Below are positions 7,701 to 8,678 of a stretch of DNA of 8,678 nucleotides, piece after piece (the first letter of the stretch is position 1; each line of letters starts with the position of its first letter). The stretch is from Burkholderiales bacterium (GTDB lineage Bacteria; Pseudomonadota; Gammaproteobacteria; Burkholderiales; UBA11063). Position numbers and translations under genes: made by a program. Location of the stretch: the NCBI GenBank assembly GCA_026461645.1, contig JAPJMP010000088.1, forward strand, positions 1 through 8,678, read 5' to 3'. The notes beneath the pieces were generated by a model. That model had not been told where the DNA came from. It saw only the letters and a list, made by a program, of their open reading frames with translations, and ran no database searches.

Positions 7701-8678
7701 TTAATGTAAATAATTTACTGCAACACCAACCGGTGAATTAAAGTTTGAATTAATTATAATGCAGGAATTTAGAATGCCATTTTGATTAATCGAGCATCTG
7801 GTTACGCTGGAGCCTGTGTTTACTATGTAAGCAAATTTATTTAAAATAACAAGATTAAATGGTTTAATAATAAATTTATCTTCAAAGTCAACACAGTTGG
7901 CTGATTCATTAATGTTGTCACATATATCAATAGAACTATTGGTATAGTTAGGATAATAAACTAATCCAGCGTAATTTATTTTTTTAAAATAAAATGCAGT
8001 GTAAGAGTTGATAGTATTTACTTTATTACATGTACTGATATTGCCTGTTACACCATCTATATTACATAGGGCTAAATTTTTAACACTATTATCACTAATT
8101 AATAGCTGATTATTGGTAGTTATAATTAAATATGAGGGATTATTAACTGGCGAACTAATTGAGTTACAAATACCTAAAATATTATTATTAATAGCACAAT
8201 AAGTAAGCGTACTATTTTCGCCATTTAACACGTATAAAATATTATTATTAATTAAAATATTTGCTGGGCCAACCAATCCGGTAAGAAATGGTCTACAAAT
8301 ATAATGAAAATTATCTTCAGGTTTACATATTGAAACTTGATTTGAATCATATTCGCTAACATATACAGCATAAAGTTGGGCCGAGTTGTCAGATTCATTA
8401 TATAAGGTGGCATTATTAGTTGAGGATTGCGAGGAAATTTTTCTTATACCATTGTTGTGAGCTAATAAAGAGTTTACCGATAATATTGCAGAAAATTTTT
8501 TCTTTGATTCAACGTTCTTAACATTAGTATTAAGTAATGACTGCGATGAAGAATTATGAGATGAAGCTATAGACGGTTTGCGCGCATTATTAGAATCATT
8601 GTTCAGCAAAACTTGGTTAAAAATTTGTTTATTGAGTTTTATTAAAAGTTGATTATTAAAAAAGTAAAGATATAGAAC
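7701..8678 (-). CDS. Cys-pair repeat, beta-propeller-like hypothetical protein (5' end outside window)
   Basis: I do not recognise a named gene. The frame is open from its stop to the window edge, with no ATG anywhere; the only common alternative start is TTG at 8609, without a ribosome site, so the true start is probably beyond the window. Numbering from that TTG, residues 1-70 are Ser/Asn-rich and contain KKKFSAILSVNSLLA (37-51), which resembles a weak signal sequence in an unexpected internal place. Residues about 78-300 form five repeats of 42-48 residues, each with one pair of cysteines: 95/105, 138/148, 182/194, 230/239 and 272/283. These are all the cysteines in the visible protein. 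Each unit has strand-like text such as ILYVLNG or FAYIVNTG before the pair and an NP/SP/GP turn after most pairs, as in NHL/YncE-type propellers. The paired cysteines suggest disulfides in an exported or surface protein. The function is unknown. It converges on the protease gene with five bases between stops. Confidence 0.75.
   Translation of the reverse strand, partial: VLYLYFFNNQLLIKLNKQIFNQVLLNNDSNNARKPSIASSHNSSSQSLLNTNVKNVESKKKFSAILSVNSLLAHNNGIRKISSQSSTNNATLYNESDNSAQLYAVYVSEYDSNQVSICKPEDNFHYICRPFLTGLVGPANILINNNILYVLNGENSTLTYCAINNNILGICNSISSPVNNPSYLIITTNNQLLISDNSVKNLALCNIDGVTGNISTCNKVNTINSYTAFYFKKINYAGLVYYPNYTNSSIDICDNINESANCVDFEDKFIIKPFNLVILNKFAYIVNTGSSVTRCSINQNGILNSCIIINSNFNSPVGVAVNYLH
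7703..8396 (-). repeat. Five degenerate ~44-residue protein repeats with paired cysteines
   Basis: The intervals between the first cysteines of successive pairs are 43, 44, 48 and 42 codons, and the spacing within pairs is 9-12 residues. The units are diverged at the DNA level. The exception is one perfect 18-base direct repeat at 8175-8192 and 8235-8252, offset by 60 bases (20 codons, in frame), which encodes INNNIL in both copies. Confidence 0.7.

Noticed and set aside
7706..7718. Inverted repeat GTAAATAATTTAC as a possible terminator between the convergent genes
   Set aside because: It has five A/T-rich base pairs plus a three-base loop, no GC stem and no T-tract, so it is too weak for an intrinsic terminator and is expected by chance in this composition.
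1..8678. CRISPR array, insertion sequence, prophage, tRNA or defence island
   Set aside because: No regularly spaced direct repeats with spacers, no transposase or integrase motifs, no cloverleaf-like sequence and no defence-type genes were seen. Nearly all bases are accounted for by the annotated genes.

Overview
The window is a compact, AT-rich bacterial chromosome segment (roughly 30% GC by eye on sampled lines). It holds eight complete or near-complete genes plus one gene that runs off the right edge, with almost no intergenic DNA. The order gloB / YafS-like methyltransferase / rnhA matches the gloB-yafS-rnhA neighbourhood of gammaproteobacteria, and the YfcA-type transporter, Nth and DegQ-like protease fit that group. 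Low GC, dense packing and a Ser/Asn-rich Cys-pair repeat protein suggest a host-associated or intracellular gammaproteobacterium (Legionellales- or Francisella-like). This is inference, and I cannot name a genus.

Layout. From the left: a stand-alone glutamate-cysteine ligase of the GshF N-domain type (+). Tail-to-tail with it, two bases apart, is a minus-strand pair: the methyltransferase, then rnhA, overlapping by 14 bases. Head-to-head with the methyltransferase starts a plus-strand run with gaps of 2 to 28 bases: gloB (glyoxalase II), a YfcA/TauE-type membrane permease, dnaB (replicative helicase), nth (endonuclease III) and a DegQ/HtrA-type periplasmic protease. Five bases beyond the protease stop, on the minus strand, ends a beta-propeller-like protein with five cysteine-pair repeats, whose 5' end lies outside the window. 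No stretch of more than about 30 bases is clearly non-coding.

Functional links. GshA makes gamma-glutamylcysteine for glutathione, and GloB releases glutathione from S-lactoylglutathione, so thiol metabolism appears at both ends of the left half. RNase HI, DnaB and Nth are genome-maintenance enzymes. The protease serves envelope quality control.

Novelty. Most of the window is ordinary housekeeping, and I see no CRISPR array, mobile element, tRNA, rRNA or multi-gene defence system. The points most worth a second look are the Cys-pair repeat protein, the ligase that lacks the usual fused ATP-grasp domain, and the single cysteine in the protease, which sits in a lipobox-like site.
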